A stretch of DNA of 64,000 nucleotides from NCBI RefSeq assembly GCF_000316195.1, contig NZ_JH994111.1, forward strand, positions 1,629,403 through 1,693,402, written 5' to 3'. This document shows positions 18,070-28,171 of the stretch, in pieces. Position numbers and translations under genes: made by a program. The notes below the pieces were generated by a model, which was not told the origin of the DNA, did no database searches, and worked only from the letters and a program-made list of their open reading frames with translations. The first letter of the stretch is position 1, and the number at the start of each line of letters is the position of its first letter. Source of the stretch: Brachyspira hampsonii 30446 (GTDB lineage Bacteria > Spirochaetota > Brachyspiria > Brachyspirales > Brachyspiraceae).

Positions 18070-18831
18070 CTATTGATTTTTATTTATATCTTTCAAACTC
18101 TTTTCAAGCATTATAAATTTATTATCAAAGAATTTAAACATTCCTATATAATCATCATCTGTCTGCATAGTGTTTCCATCTTCAAGATTAAGATTATTTT
18201 CTATAATACCTCTTGATAATATCATAAGTACCCTAATTATACTTTCAGCATATCTTGCGGTTTTATAAGCCATAATCTCATACTTACCAAAATTTTTAAG
18301 CCCCTCAGTATAGGCATGATTTCCATTATTATCTGAAAAAACATCAACTCTCACCCATAGACAAGTAGGAAAAAATTTATTATTTTTTATATACTCATTC
18401 ATCTCAAATAAATATGTACTGTTAGAAATAATAAGATTAATCTCCCCTATTAAAACAGCCGATACATTATTTACTTTTATTATAGAATAGCATACCTTAC
18501 TAAAAGTTAAAGCAATATCTTTGAAATCAGTATTATTACCATTAACCTTAATTGATAAAAAAGATTTATGATTAAGTATTTTTTCTCTTGTTTCATTATC
18601 TATATCATTATAATTTATCAATATTTCAGCTTCTTTATCTGGAACTTTAAAAGGAGCAAGTTCATATTCAAAATCCATTGTTTCAATATTAAATGTATTT
18701 TTATTGTTATGACTTACTATAGTTATATCTATATCCCAATATTCTTTTAATTGATTTGAGAAATCATTAAAATTTTTATCATCTAATAAAATAAAAGCTA
18801 TTACAGAATCATTTTGTATTAAATTATTCAT
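18070..18831 (-). CDS. DUF4261 domain protein
   Basis: 253 residues, cytoplasmic, no signal peptide. The C-terminal part (PTCLWVRVDVFSDNNGNHAY, TEGLKNFGKYEIMAYKTA) resembles DUF4261, a family of unknown function; this match is from memory of the family and is moderate. The N-terminal ~130 residues have alternating strand and helix pattern (DSVIAFILLDDKNF, ILINYNDIDNETREKIL). It starts 10 bp after the murF stop with AAAGG in the gap, so it is co-transcribed with murF, although no functional link is apparent. Confidence 0.65.
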   Translation of the reverse strand: MNNLIQNDSVIAFILLDDKNFNDFSNQLKEYWDIDITIVSHNNKNTFNIETMDFEYELAPFKVPDKEAEILINYNDIDNETREKILNHKSFLSIKVNGNNTDFKDIALTFSKVCYSIIKVNNVSAVLIGEINLIISNSTYLFEMNEYIKNNKFFPTCLWVRVDVFSDNNGNHAYTEGLKNFGKYEIMAYKTARYAESIIRVLMILSRGIIENNLNLEDGNTMQTDDDYIGMFKFFDNKFIMLEKSLKDINKNQ

Positions 18832-18841
18832 TTTTAAGCCT

Positions 18842-20194
18842 TTATATATTTTTTATAGAATCTATTATCAAAGCAAAGCCCATACCTAATGAGGCTTTTA
18901 TTAACATTGCCGTATCATCTTTTAAAAACTCTTTTACTTTATCTACAGCACTTTGAGCATTTTCAAAATAATATTTTTCGCAATTAACAGTATCATAAAT
19001 ATCTTTTGAATGATCCCCAACTGCTATAACAGCATTAATATTTTTTAATTCATTTATAATATTTCCTATGTCCTTATGATAGCTTGAATTTTCAGTTTCT
19101 GCCTCAAGCATATCTCCTATTACAGCAATTTTTTTTGATTCATTTCTCTGTGATAAATAATTAATCATATTTTTTAAAGCTGACGGATTAGAATTGTAGC
19201 AGTCATTAATAACATTACAGCCTTTTATATTAATTATCTGCATTCTGTTTTTTTGAGACTCATAACTTGGTAAAATATCAGCACATTTTCTTAAATCCGC
19301 ATCATAAAGTTCAGCTGCTTTTAATGCAGAAAGTACATTATACAAATTAAAATCACCTATTAGATTATGTTTAAAAGTTATGCCTTTATATTCAAATGTA
19401 TTATTATCTTTTTTTGTTATCTCTTTTATATCAGCTTCTATTATATTTTTTATATTGTTTATTTCAGCTTCTTTTTTTAAAATGTCAAAGCAATTAGTAT
19501 TTTTGTTTATTACAGCATTAGCATTTTCTCTTGTATGATTAAAAAGTTCTGATTTGGCATAAGCAATATTTTCTATAGAACCAAGATAAGCAATATGCAC
19601 AGGCTCTACATTATTTATTATAACTGTATTTGCCTCTATAGATTCAGATATTCTTAGTAATTCATTTTTATGATTCATACCAGCTTCAATAACAGCTATT
19701 TCATAGCTGCTGTCTAAATTAAATATTGTTTTAGGAACTCCTATTTCATTATTAAAATTACCTTCTGTTTTTAATGCTTTATATTTAGAAGATAAAAATA
19801 GATGTGTTAATTCTTTTGTAGTAGTTTTTCCGCAGCTTCCTGTTATTGATATTATAGGTATATTAAATCTTCTTCTGTATTCTCTTGCCAATTTTATAAA
19901 GAAAAGTATAGTATCATCAGTATAAAAAACTACTGCATCATCTGGAAGTTTTATATTTTCATCGCTTAAAATAAAATATCTGCATCCTTTATTATAAGTT
20001 TCCAATGCAAATTTATTTCCGTCAAATTTTTCTCCCTTTATTGCCAAAAATAATTTAGAGCTGTCAAAATTATCTCTGCTGTCAGTTGATATTTCTAATT
20101 CTTTATTTAAATCTAATGATTCTATATTTTTAGAACATTTAGAGTTTAATTCTTTGCTTACTCTTATTATATCATTTAATGAAGTTTTACCCAT
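18842..20194 (-). CDS. murF: UDP-N-acetylmuramoyl-tripeptide--D-alanyl-D-alanine ligase
   Basis: Last cytoplasmic ATP-dependent ligase of peptidoglycan precursor synthesis, adding D-Ala-D-Ala. 450 residues, normal for MurF. The N-terminal UDP-binding domain has STDSRDNFDSSKLFLAIKGE. The ATP P-loop is SITGSCGKTTTKELTHLF near residue 118. NEIGVPKTIF, EAGMNHKNEL and the C-terminal NDCYNSNPSALKNMI are all conserved. It is followed by the DUF4261 gene and preceded, 72 bp away, by the GHL10 hydrolase gene on the same strand. Confidence 0.95.
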   Translation of the reverse strand: MGKTSLNDIIRVSKELNSKCSKNIESLDLNKELEISTDSRDNFDSSKLFLAIKGEKFDGNKFALETYNKGCRYFILSDENIKLPDDAVVFYTDDTILFFIKLAREYRRRFNIPIISITGSCGKTTTKELTHLFLSSKYKALKTEGNFNNEIGVPKTIFNLDSSYEIAVIEAGMNHKNELLRISESIEANTVIINNVEPVHIAYLGSIENIAYAKSELFNHTRENANAVINKNTNCFDILKKEAEINNIKNIIEADIKEITKKDNNTFEYKGITFKHNLIGDFNLYNVLSALKAAELYDADLRKCADILPSYESQKNRMQIINIKGCNVINDCYNSNPSALKNMINYLSQRNESKKIAVIGDMLEAETENSSYHKDIGNIINELKNINAVIAVGDHSKDIYDTVNCEKYYFENAQSAVDKVKEFLKDDTAMLIKASLGMGFALIIDSIKNI

Positions 20195-20266
20195 AATAAT
20201 ATTTCCGATTAATTTATTTTGTTAACATAATAAAACCGTATAAATAAATATTTGTAAATATTATAT

Positions 20267-22087
20267 TTATCTATTAGTAATCATAATAGGCATACTCTCA
20301 TTATGAAGCCTATCTAAAGCAGTAATATAATAAATATAGGTTTTCTTGGGATTTGCTGTATTATCATTGTATACTACATTAGAATGAGAATCAAAATTTG
20401 TTCTTCTTATTTTATCAATTAGAACTATATAATCTTCTGAAACATCTTTTCTGTATATAGAATAATAAACAGATGTACCTTCTACAGCACAGTTATATTT
20501 ATCAGTTTTATATTCTCCTGAATCCGTGAAAGTAATTTCTATACTTCTAAACTTATTTGTTATATAGATATTAGTTAAACCAAAAGGAGTAGTATTTAAA
20601 TCTTTCATAGTGTTCATGGTTGGTATTATAGATTTAAAAGGATAGTTATTTTCTTTTAAATAATTTAAAGCCTTATAGCCAAAACCTTTTGTATGAATAT
20701 CATCTTTATACATATTTCTCATAGTAAAAAATACAGAACCTTTTATATACCCTCTTCCTTTATCTCTAATATAATCAACCTGTTTTGACATTAAATCTAT
20801 ATCCTGCCAAGGTTCAGTATTTGTATCCCTGCCCATTTTATAAAGAGGATGCCCAATATATAAATCAGCCAATTTTCCATTAGCAGATTTTTTAGCCTCA
20901 TTAATCCACCAATCAGCTATAATATCAAAAGGAGCAGTTTCATGCTTATCACTCCAATATATCTGAGGGATAATAGCATCAACATACATTTTATTAATGC
21001 CGTCTTTTTGCGATGCATTTTTTAAAGACTCAGTTTTCTCTCCATTAAGCATCCACAAAAGAACATCAGCATGTAATGCATCGAAATTAGGATTATAAGA
21101 CTGAGTATCGCTCCCATATTCATATCCATTGTAATCTGAAAGTTTTTCTTTGTTTCTCCAAACTCCAGCAGGCGATATAGTCCATTTTACATAAGGCTTT
21201 CTTGATTTTATTTCTTTATATATAGAACTTACAAGCATATTAATATTATTTCTTCTCCAAGCATAAAGCCCATTAACTCCGTAATCATCATAATTTGTAT
21301 TAGAAGCATCATAACCCTGACTAGAAGCATATTTTGAAGAACTCACTTCATCAGGCCAATATTTATATGTTTTATCTCCAATCATATTCTGATAAAAGTA
21401 ATCATCAAAATGCACTCCGTCTATATCATAATTTTCAACAACTTCCATAATAGAATCTATCACATATTCTGCACTTATAGGCTCACCTGGATCCAAATAA
21501 AGTTTATTATCATACCAATGAATAGGCTTTAAATTATTAGAGTAAGCATATACATGAATAAAATTCTTCTTTGAAAACTGCTCTGCATAACTTTTATTAG
21601 TATCATAAGTTACAGCTATTCTATAAGGATTAAACCAAGCATGAACTTCTAAATTTCTTTTATGTGCTTCATCTATAATAAATTTAAGCATATCAGTTTT
21701 AAAAGGATAATCATCTATTTCATTTGTACTGTCTTTACCAAAAAAATATCTTGTAGTAGGATTTATTTTTGAAGGAAATATTACTCCTGCATCAGGCTTA
21801 ACTTGAACAAATACAGCATTAAAATTATTATTATAAAGTGTATCTAAATATTTCAAAGCTAATTTTTTCTGCTCTTCTTCGCTTCCTCCCTCAAGAGGCC
21901 AATCCATGTTATTTACAGTTGAAAACCAAGCAGCTCTGAATTCTCTATATAAAGGATTTAAACTTTTATCCTCATTAATATCTTTTATAAGCATGCTTTT
22001 TAAATTATCAGGAATAATTATTTCACTTCTTTGACAAGACAATAGATGAAATATTAATATAGAAATAAAAATAAATAACTTTCTCAT
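20267..22087 (-). CDS. GHL10-family (DUF187) glycosyl hydrolase-like lipoprotein
   Basis: 606 residues. MRKLFIFISILIFHLLSCQ is a lipoprotein signal with lipobox LLSC. Residues ~45-400 form the GHL10 TIM-barrel: FRAAWFSTVNNMDWP, FNAVFVQVKPDAGVIFPS, NLEVHAWFNPYRI, YDIDGVHFDDYFY with acidic residues in the usual catalytic zone, and VDAIIPQIYWS. A C-terminal fibronectin-like module ends the protein (KTYIYYITALDRLHNES). Likely acts on a cell-surface or peptidoglycan-linked glycan; some family members cleave denuded peptidoglycan. The substrate is not shown here. Confidence 0.88.
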   Translation of the reverse strand: MRKLFIFISILIFHLLSCQRSEIIIPDNLKSMLIKDINEDKSLNPLYREFRAAWFSTVNNMDWPLEGGSEEEQKKLALKYLDTLYNNNFNAVFVQVKPDAGVIFPSKINPTTRYFFGKDSTNEIDDYPFKTDMLKFIIDEAHKRNLEVHAWFNPYRIAVTYDTNKSYAEQFSKKNFIHVYAYSNNLKPIHWYDNKLYLDPGEPISAEYVIDSIMEVVENYDIDGVHFDDYFYQNMIGDKTYKYWPDEVSSSKYASSQGYDASNTNYDDYGVNGLYAWRRNNINMLVSSIYKEIKSRKPYVKWTISPAGVWRNKEKLSDYNGYEYGSDTQSYNPNFDALHADVLLWMLNGEKTESLKNASQKDGINKMYVDAIIPQIYWSDKHETAPFDIIADWWINEAKKSANGKLADLYIGHPLYKMGRDTNTEPWQDIDLMSKQVDYIRDKGRGYIKGSVFFTMRNMYKDDIHTKGFGYKALNYLKENNYPFKSIIPTMNTMKDLNTTPFGLTNIYITNKFRSIEITFTDSGEYKTDKYNCAVEGTSVYYSIYRKDVSEDYIVLIDKIRRTNFDSHSNVVYNDNTANPKKTYIYYITALDRLHNESMPIMITNR

Positions 22088-22112
22088 AAAATCAAACCTT
22101 ATAATAAATAAA

Positions 22113-22142
22113 GGGCTGGTAAATTTATAAATTCACTAGCCC
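22113..22142 (-). terminator. Terminator between the beta-propeller and GHL10 genes
   Basis: On the minus strand GGGCTAGTGAATTTA pairs with TAAATTTACCAGCCC (one G-U pair) and is followed by TTTATTTATT. It should end transcription of the upstream secreted protein gene at 22170-24221. Confidence 0.75.
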
Positions 22143-22169
22143 AATTAAAATTATATTATTAATAAATAA

Positions 22170-24221
22170 TCATATCAAGAATGAATAATATTTAGTATTT
22201 CCATCAGTATCCATTACCTCAATAGTAACAGATCCGGCATTAGCATCTTCTATATTTATAGTAAATATTTCATTCATAGAATCTAACATACCATCATCAG
22301 GAACAATATATTTCCATTCCCCTGTTATAGTAGAATATCTTACTGTTTTTATGAAAGATAATTTATCTTCTACTCTGAAAGTAATTTTTCTATTTGCACC
22401 GCTTGCTTCCGCATTAAAATCTAAAACTTCCGGAGGATCATTATCATATTTCACATTAAATACTTCCAAAGTTTTAGTTTTAGCAATGCTTATAGGATTA
22501 TCATAACTGTCGCTTGCTGTTATTCTAAAATCGTAAATACCAGAAGGAAGTAAATAAGATTCAAATTTAAAATATGATGTTGATAAATTGTCAGCTAATT
22601 TTCTATAATTTTTCTCACCTTTTAATCTATATTCCAAATTATATGTAAGTTTATCGCCATTAGGATCAGTTCCTTTCCAATAAATCATAGCTTCATTTTC
22701 TTCTAATTGAGGACTTTTAGCTGTTTCAGAAGAATCATTTTGCTGAAGATAACGAGTAGTAAGCCCTCCGTTTATTACTTCAGGAGGAAGATTATTTTCA
22801 ACATAACTAAAATCCATAGAATTAAGTACAGGGGTAGTATTTGTATCAGAAGTTGTCATTGTAACTTTAAACTGCATAAATCTTCCGTCCGGAGCATCTA
22901 TCTTACCATCATCACCTACCGCATTAAAGCTGCTCCAAGTATTATCAACTCTTGCTACATTTCCTGTTCTAACTTCAATAGATATAGAAGAACCGTTTGG
23001 AATAGTTGATATATCACTCAAACTTCCTAATTTACTCAAAAGTTTTAAATCTAATGAATCGCTTGTGAAAGTACCCTGATTAGGATAAGTATGTTTCACT
23101 CTGTATATTTCACCTGTCTTTGATATAGCAAAATAAAGTCCGTCATCAGAAACGGCAAATGTTGAAAGTATTTTATTTTTTAAACCGCCTATATATGATA
23201 AAAGTCCGTCATTTCCTCCGATTTTATATATATCAGCAGTATCTCCTGTAACAAAATATATATTATTATTATTATCGCTGCTTAATGCCAAAACCAATGT
23301 CTGATTCAAGAAAAATAATCTTTGAACTGTGCCGTTAGTATCAGCTTTATATAAAGAGTTTCTGAATTCCTTTTCGCTTTCGTCAGGTCTTTTATCTCCG
23401 TCTATTATGGAAGGAAGCAGCAAATAAGCAGGCTGTCTTGTAGAAGTTCCGAAATATAAATTGCCTATATTATCCATAGTTATAGCATAAACTTCATTTT
23501 CAGCTGTATCATAAAGTACATTGTATGAAGGATTTTCCAAATTTGTAGATAAATCAACAACTAATACAAGTCCCCTTCCGGCAGTTCCTATATAAAGTTT
23601 GTTATTTTTATCATCATATAATAAAGACATAGCATGCTGCTCATCTGTTTTTAATATTTCTTTAATATCACCGTCAGAAGTTATTCTCAATAGCTTGGCA
23701 TTATTTCCTCCGGCTGCAGCAAATAAATTTCCTTTATCATCAAATTTCATATCCCATATATAAGTATCATTTAAAGTTTTTCTCCAAAGTTCATTTCCCT
23801 GACTGTCATATTTTATTATTTTTGCATAAGGACCTGTAGAGGCATATACATTTCCTTCATTATCAGTAATAACTGCAGTAAAAGCATTTTCATTTTTCTC
23901 TGAAGCAAATAAAGAAAAGTTAGTATCATCAGCAGTTCTTTTATAAAGTTCAGCACCGCTTCCGCTAATAGCCGCAAACATACTTCCATCATTAGCAGTA
24001 TACATTTTCCATATATCTTTACCAGCAATTACTCCATTCTGTTCTATTATAGGAGCTAAAGTTAAACTGCCCTGTTCTGTAAGCATTATTCCATCATAAA
24101 CACCATTATCATAAAATCCTCTTTTAGTGCTTGATAATGTTCTAGTAACAACCCCAAAAACATTAGCAGAAGATAATATTAATATCAGCTGCAAAGCAAT
24201 TATAATCTTAGTGATTTTCAT
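22170..24221 (-). CDS. Secreted beta-propeller protein with C-terminal Ig-like modules
   Basis: 683 residues with a cleavable signal peptide (LILILSSANVFG). Residues ~60-400 contain repeated blades of the kind YASTGPYAKIIKYDSQGNEL, LFAAAGGNNAKLLRIT and LYIGTAGRGLVLVVDL, i.e. an NHL/WD40-like propeller. The rest has two or three beta-sandwich modules (PPEVINGG, LTYNLEYRLKGEKNY, DPPEVLDFNAEASGANR). The propeller and Ig-like make-up suggest a periplasmic or surface binding protein. It is followed by a terminator and preceded by the S55 peptidase gene, 71 bp away, possibly on one transcript. Confidence 0.78.
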   Translation of the reverse strand: MKITKIIIALQLILILSSANVFGVVTRTLSSTKRGFYDNGVYDGIMLTEQGSLTLAPIIEQNGVIAGKDIWKMYTANDGSMFAAISGSGAELYKRTADDTNFSLFASEKNENAFTAVITDNEGNVYASTGPYAKIIKYDSQGNELWRKTLNDTYIWDMKFDDKGNLFAAAGGNNAKLLRITSDGDIKEILKTDEQHAMSLLYDDKNNKLYIGTAGRGLVLVVDLSTNLENPSYNVLYDTAENEVYAITMDNIGNLYFGTSTRQPAYLLLPSIIDGDKRPDESEKEFRNSLYKADTNGTVQRLFFLNQTLVLALSSDNNNNIYFVTGDTADIYKIGGNDGLLSYIGGLKNKILSTFAVSDDGLYFAISKTGEIYRVKHTYPNQGTFTSDSLDLKLLSKLGSLSDISTIPNGSSISIEVRTGNVARVDNTWSSFNAVGDDGKIDAPDGRFMQFKVTMTTSDTNTTPVLNSMDFSYVENNLPPEVINGGLTTRYLQQNDSSETAKSPQLEENEAMIYWKGTDPNGDKLTYNLEYRLKGEKNYRKLADNLSTSYFKFESYLLPSGIYDFRITASDSYDNPISIAKTKTLEVFNVKYDNDPPEVLDFNAEASGANRKITFRVEDKLSFIKTVRYSTITGEWKYIVPDDGMLDSMNEIFTINIEDANAGSVTIEVMDTDGNTKYYSFLI

Positions 24222-24292
24222 ATTTTATATCCCCTTCTATTCTTATATCTATTTTTTATCATAAACATTTCATCAATAAAAATCATGAAAAT

Positions 24293-26044
24293 TTAACGAT
24301 TTTCATATTTTCTAGCACCTTCTATTATTATATCCAATTTCATCAATCCTAGTATAGAACTATCCATTTGATAATTTCCATTAATAGGAGTAATAACTGC
24401 AGCTTTATCAGATGTAGCATTCTTAGCCATTGTACCATATTTAGAAGGAGGAAGCGTAGGATATAAATCCTTGCCTATTTGAACTCCTCTTGATGAAGAA
24501 TAAAGCCATACTTTTAAGGCACTGTCATCATAGCTTTTTCCATATATACGCTGAACATCATCTAAACTTCTTATTTCATATTTACTAGGCATAAATAACT
24601 GCTCAGCATAATTAAATATATATTCATTAGCAGCATATATAGTATAAACATCCGTTTTCAAATTAACAGGAAGTCTTACAGGTATATCTACATATTGCTT
24701 TTCTTTGCCGTAAGGAGTATATCCCAATCTTAAATGTATAGTTTCTCCGGCAACTGCTCTAGGCTCTACCAAAGTTATATCGTTCAAAAAAACATATTCA
24801 AGATTGCTTCTTTTTATAGATAGTTTTACAGATTTGATGCCTACCCTATTAAAGTTATTATAAATAAAGAAATCTATAGGAGCTATTAATTGTTTTATAG
24901 CAGCTTTGAATGCATCTGTAGAAGAATAATCCAATATTTTATCAGTTACTTTATAAGGCTCTTCAAAATAATCAGTTTCTATTTCATAACTTATACTGAA
25001 TACTCCCTCTTCAGCTCCGCCTGCCGCAGAACTTACAGCACTGTATATTGACATAGAAAGTATCTCTGTAAAATAGGTAGGATCATTTAATACTCTGAAA
25101 TTAAAATCTCTAGTAAGGAAAGTCTGATCTTCTATTTCTACTTTTACAGGAACCATTACATTTTCAGGAACTTCTCCATAAACACCAGAAACTCCAAAAG
25201 CCCCATCATAAACAGTATATCCTAAATAGTTGGAATAAGCATATCCTAGTTTGAATGAAGAATCTACTGAAGCCACTATATGATTAATATATGCTCTTGA
25301 CACGGGTGCTCTCAATCTTCCCTTAGACCACATAGAATGCCCAAAAAGAAGGAATTTTTCATCATCTGTATGAGAAACAGTACCAATACCAGCTAAAGAG
25401 ATATCTCCGTCAGCCAATACTATAGCAACTGAATCCCCAAATAAAAATTTACTTGCCTGATTTGTATCAGAGACAGAACCGCCTGCCTGCATAGGATAAA
25501 AACCGCCCTTTTTAAAAGAAGAAGAATATTCATTAAAAGCCTTACTGCTTATACCTGAAAACATTAAAGGAGTTTGAAGCGAATTATCATCTGCAAATCC
25601 TAAAAGCGGTGCTTTAGCATTAGTATCTTCATATAGTTTATACATTTCTTCTATAGGCGTAACTCCGGCTATCGGATCCTTAGCATAGTTCCATCCAAAA
25701 GCCAATGCTCCGGCTATTCTCCCATTAAAATATATAGGAGAACCGCTCATACCAGCAACAGTTCCTGAATGATCTAAATCAAGACCTTCGCATTGTATAA
25801 GTATAGCATCACTATTATGCCATCTCTTTCTTAAAATAGATAATACTTTCACTTTAAACGGCTGCACATTTGTACCATGTATAACTGTGTAGCCTACTCC
25901 TTCCATTCCTTCATAAATTTCGCTTATAGGTATAACTTCAGGATTTTCCGGAGGATTAGGAGGTAATTCTTCATTTGTCTGTGAAAATAAATTGAATGTA
26001 AATATAAATAATAATGTAAAAATAAAGATTAATTTTTTTCTCAT
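24293..26044 (-). CDS. SpoIVB-type S55 peptidase domain protein, secreted
   Basis: 583 residues from the ATG at 26044 (MRKKLIFIFTLLFIFTFNLF signal peptide). The S55 serine motif is GTVAGMSGSPIYFNGRIAGA with the probable nucleophile near residue 98, followed by KDPIAGVTPIEEM. A histidine motif typical of the family, KFLLFGHSMWSKG, comes later, near residue 235. In Bacillus SpoIVB the His precedes the Ser, so the order here is reversed. SpoIVB itself acts in sporulation, which spirochaetes lack; here a role in envelope signalling or processing is more likely. The C-terminal ~300 residues are of unknown fold. Confidence 0.82.
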   Translation of the reverse strand: MRKKLIFIFTLLFIFTFNLFSQTNEELPPNPPENPEVIPISEIYEGMEGVGYTVIHGTNVQPFKVKVLSILRKRWHNSDAILIQCEGLDLDHSGTVAGMSGSPIYFNGRIAGALAFGWNYAKDPIAGVTPIEEMYKLYEDTNAKAPLLGFADDNSLQTPLMFSGISSKAFNEYSSSFKKGGFYPMQAGGSVSDTNQASKFLFGDSVAIVLADGDISLAGIGTVSHTDDEKFLLFGHSMWSKGRLRAPVSRAYINHIVASVDSSFKLGYAYSNYLGYTVYDGAFGVSGVYGEVPENVMVPVKVEIEDQTFLTRDFNFRVLNDPTYFTEILSMSIYSAVSSAAGGAEEGVFSISYEIETDYFEEPYKVTDKILDYSSTDAFKAAIKQLIAPIDFFIYNNFNRVGIKSVKLSIKRSNLEYVFLNDITLVEPRAVAGETIHLRLGYTPYGKEKQYVDIPVRLPVNLKTDVYTIYAANEYIFNYAEQLFMPSKYEIRSLDDVQRIYGKSYDDSALKVWLYSSSRGVQIGKDLYPTLPPSKYGTMAKNATSDKAAVITPINGNYQMDSSILGLMKLDIIIEGARKYENR

Positions 26045-26171
26045 AGTTCCCATCATATTGTGAAATTATTTATTTGAATTTAATAAAAAAACTATATTTT
26101 ATTATAAATAGTAAAATAATAATACATTAATTTTCGATTATATACAAGCATAATTATTAAATAAATTTTCC

Positions 26172-26202
26172 TTGACAAATAATATATATATATTAATATT
26201 AT
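26172..26202 (+). promoter_or_regulatory. Promoter for the bifunctional nuclease gene
   Basis: A perfect -35 TTGACA at 26172-26177 is followed by TAATAT (16-bp spacer) or TATTAT (19-bp spacer). Transcription would start 20-30 bp before the GTG start at 26235. Confidence 0.55.
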
Positions 26203-26234
26203 AGTAAATAGGCATACAAAAGAGGTTTATAAAA

Positions 26235-26897
26235 GTGGTAGAAGCAAAGATACTTAATTTAGCTATTACAGATAAAGGTTTTGTAGTTATTTTGAAGCCG
26301 GAGAAATCTGATAAGGTTGTACCTATATCAATAGCATATTTAGAGGCTCAGTCTATAATGTCCAGCCTTATAGGATATAAAATAGAAAGACCTCTCACTC
26401 ATGATATAATATACAATATATTTCAAAACTGTAATATAAGATTGATAAATGTAATAATTGATAATGTGCATACAGATACTTTCTTTGCTAAATTAGTCAT
26501 AGAACATAATGCTAAAAATATATTTATCGATTCAAGACCTTCCGATGCTATAGCACTTTCTCTTAAATCAAAAGCACCTATATTTATAGAAGAACATGTT
26601 ATAGAAAAAGCAGGAATACTATTAGAAGAAAATGATAATTTAATGAAAGTAAAAGAAGGAATACCTTTTACTTATCAGAAATTTGAAAGAGATGAGCTTA
26701 GAGAAAAAAACGGTGAAAATATATTTGTAAAAAAAGAACCGGAAGAAATTAATAATACGGATAATCAGCAATTAAATATAAAAAATAATAAAAAAAATAA
26801 AGAAGAATTACAGAAATTGCTGGATCAGGCAGTAAAAGAAGAAAGATATGAAGATGCTGCTAAATATAGAGATGAACTTGATAATTTGACAGAATAA
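26235..26897 (+). CDS. Bifunctional nuclease family (DUF151) protein with UVR motif
   Basis: 220 residues starting at GTG, with AGAGG nine bases upstream. Residues ~1-135 are the DUF151 domain: VVPISIAYLEAQSI, RPLTHDIIYNIF and NIFIDSRPSDAIALSL, the conserved SRPSDA core. A linker rich in E/N/K follows, then a C-terminal UVR motif (LLDQAVKEERYEDAAKYRDE), the short helical hairpin found in UvrB/UvrC. The DUF151-UVR fusion is common in spirochaetes and Bacteroidetes. Nuclease activity has been reported for some plant and bacterial relatives; the role here is unknown. Confidence 0.88.
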   Translation: MVEAKILNLAITDKGFVVILKPEKSDKVVPISIAYLEAQSIMSSLIGYKIERPLTHDIIYNIFQNCNIRLINVIIDNVHTDTFFAKLVIEHNAKNIFIDSRPSDAIALSLKSKAPIFIEEHVIEKAGILLEENDNLMKVKEGIPFTYQKFERDELREKNGENIFVKKEPEEINNTDNQQLNIKNNKKNKEELQKLLDQAVKEERYEDAAKYRDELDNLTE

Positions 26898-26972
26898 AAT
26901 AAAATTTTGTTTTCTATATTACTTATATTTTTTATATATTATATAGTAAGTAATAGAATTTATAGAGGATAT

Positions 26973-28145
26973 ATGAAACACTGTATTAAAATAATTTTAT
27001 TTTTAATATTATTTAGTTATTCAGTAGTATATTCAAAGCCATCTGATAAAATAAGATTTGAAGCAGACGAACTTACAGAACTAGAATATGATTTCTTTAC
27101 AAAAGTAGATAATGGAGAAACTAATGATTTAGAACTTCATTATGACGGATTCATAATAGCTTCAGGAATTACTGATAAAGATGAATTTGTATTCTACAGA
27201 GAAAAATTAAATAATATAAGAGATTTTGCTAAAAAAGAATTATCTTCATATACTGAAGAAGGAGCATATTCTTTTGGTAAAAGGCTTTTAAATTGGCTAT
27301 ACACAAGCGGAACATTAAAGCAATATTTTGAAACTTCTACCCTATTTCAGGATTTAATATATAAAGGTGAATATAACTGCTTAAGTTCAAGTATATTATA
27401 CTCGCTTCTATACAAAGAATTTGGATTTGAGGTTACAGGCGTGCTTACTTCAAGTCATTCATTTTGTACAATATATGCAGATGATAAAGCGGTGGATGTT
27501 GAAACTACTCTATCAAGAGGATTCGATCCGGGACAAAAAGAAATAAGAAATACAGGAAACTCTACAATAGTTACTTTCGTGCCTCAAGGAAATTATAGAG
27601 ATAGAAATAATGTAGATATACTCACATTAATAGCAACATTATATCCTAACTCTATTTCATTAAAAAAAATAGAAAAAGATCTTGAAAAACAATTAGTAAT
27701 GGCAAAAAAAGCATATTATCTTTCACCTAATACAAAGATGTACAATGATAATTTAGTGAATGCTTATAATAGATTGGCTTTAGATTATCTAAGTAAAAAT
27801 AACTTTGAAGCTGCTTATAGAACATTAGAAGAAGCATATACTTTCGATTCTAATAACCCTATGACAAAAAATAATAAAATACACTATTATAACACAATAG
27901 GCACATCTTATTTAAGTAAGAAAGATTTTCCTAATGCTATAGAAACATATAAAATAGGAATATCTGATATAGGAGAAGGTGCTGATGTATTAAAAAGAAA
28001 TCTTAAAGTTTCGTATTATAATTATGCTGTTACTGAATATAATCAAAGAAGATATAATAATGCAAGTATTATATCAGAAGAAGCTTTGAAATTATTCCCT
28101 AATGATAGAGATTTTATAAGATTATTGTCATCTATACCGAAATAA
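26973..28145 (+). CDS. Secreted transglutaminase-like and TPR protein
   Basis: 390 residues from the ATG at 26973 (AGAGGATAT ribosome site; signal peptide KIILFLILFSYSVVYS). Around residues 125-180 a papain-fold/transglutaminase-like core shows the order Cys (GEYNCLSSSILYSLL), His (TSSHSFCTIY), Asp (AVDVETT). The C-terminal ~170 residues are TPR repeats (LDYLSKNNFEAAYRTLEEA, FPNAIETYKIGISD). This SirB1/transglutaminase-plus-TPR layout is known in other bacteria without an agreed function. The 26-bp gap to the next gene suggests an operon. Confidence 0.75.
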   Translation: MKHCIKIILFLILFSYSVVYSKPSDKIRFEADELTELEYDFFTKVDNGETNDLELHYDGFIIASGITDKDEFVFYREKLNNIRDFAKKELSSYTEEGAYSFGKRLLNWLYTSGTLKQYFETSTLFQDLIYKGEYNCLSSSILYSLLYKEFGFEVTGVLTSSHSFCTIYADDKAVDVETTLSRGFDPGQKEIRNTGNSTIVTFVPQGNYRDRNNVDILTLIATLYPNSISLKKIEKDLEKQLVMAKKAYYLSPNTKMYNDNLVNAYNRLALDYLSKNNFEAAYRTLEEAYTFDSNNPMTKNNKIHYYNTIGTSYLSKKDFPNAIETYKIGISDIGEGADVLKRNLKVSYYNYAVTEYNQRRYNNASIISEEALKLFPNDRDFIRLLSSIPK

Positions 28146-28171
28146 TATAAAAATAATTCCGAATATATTGT

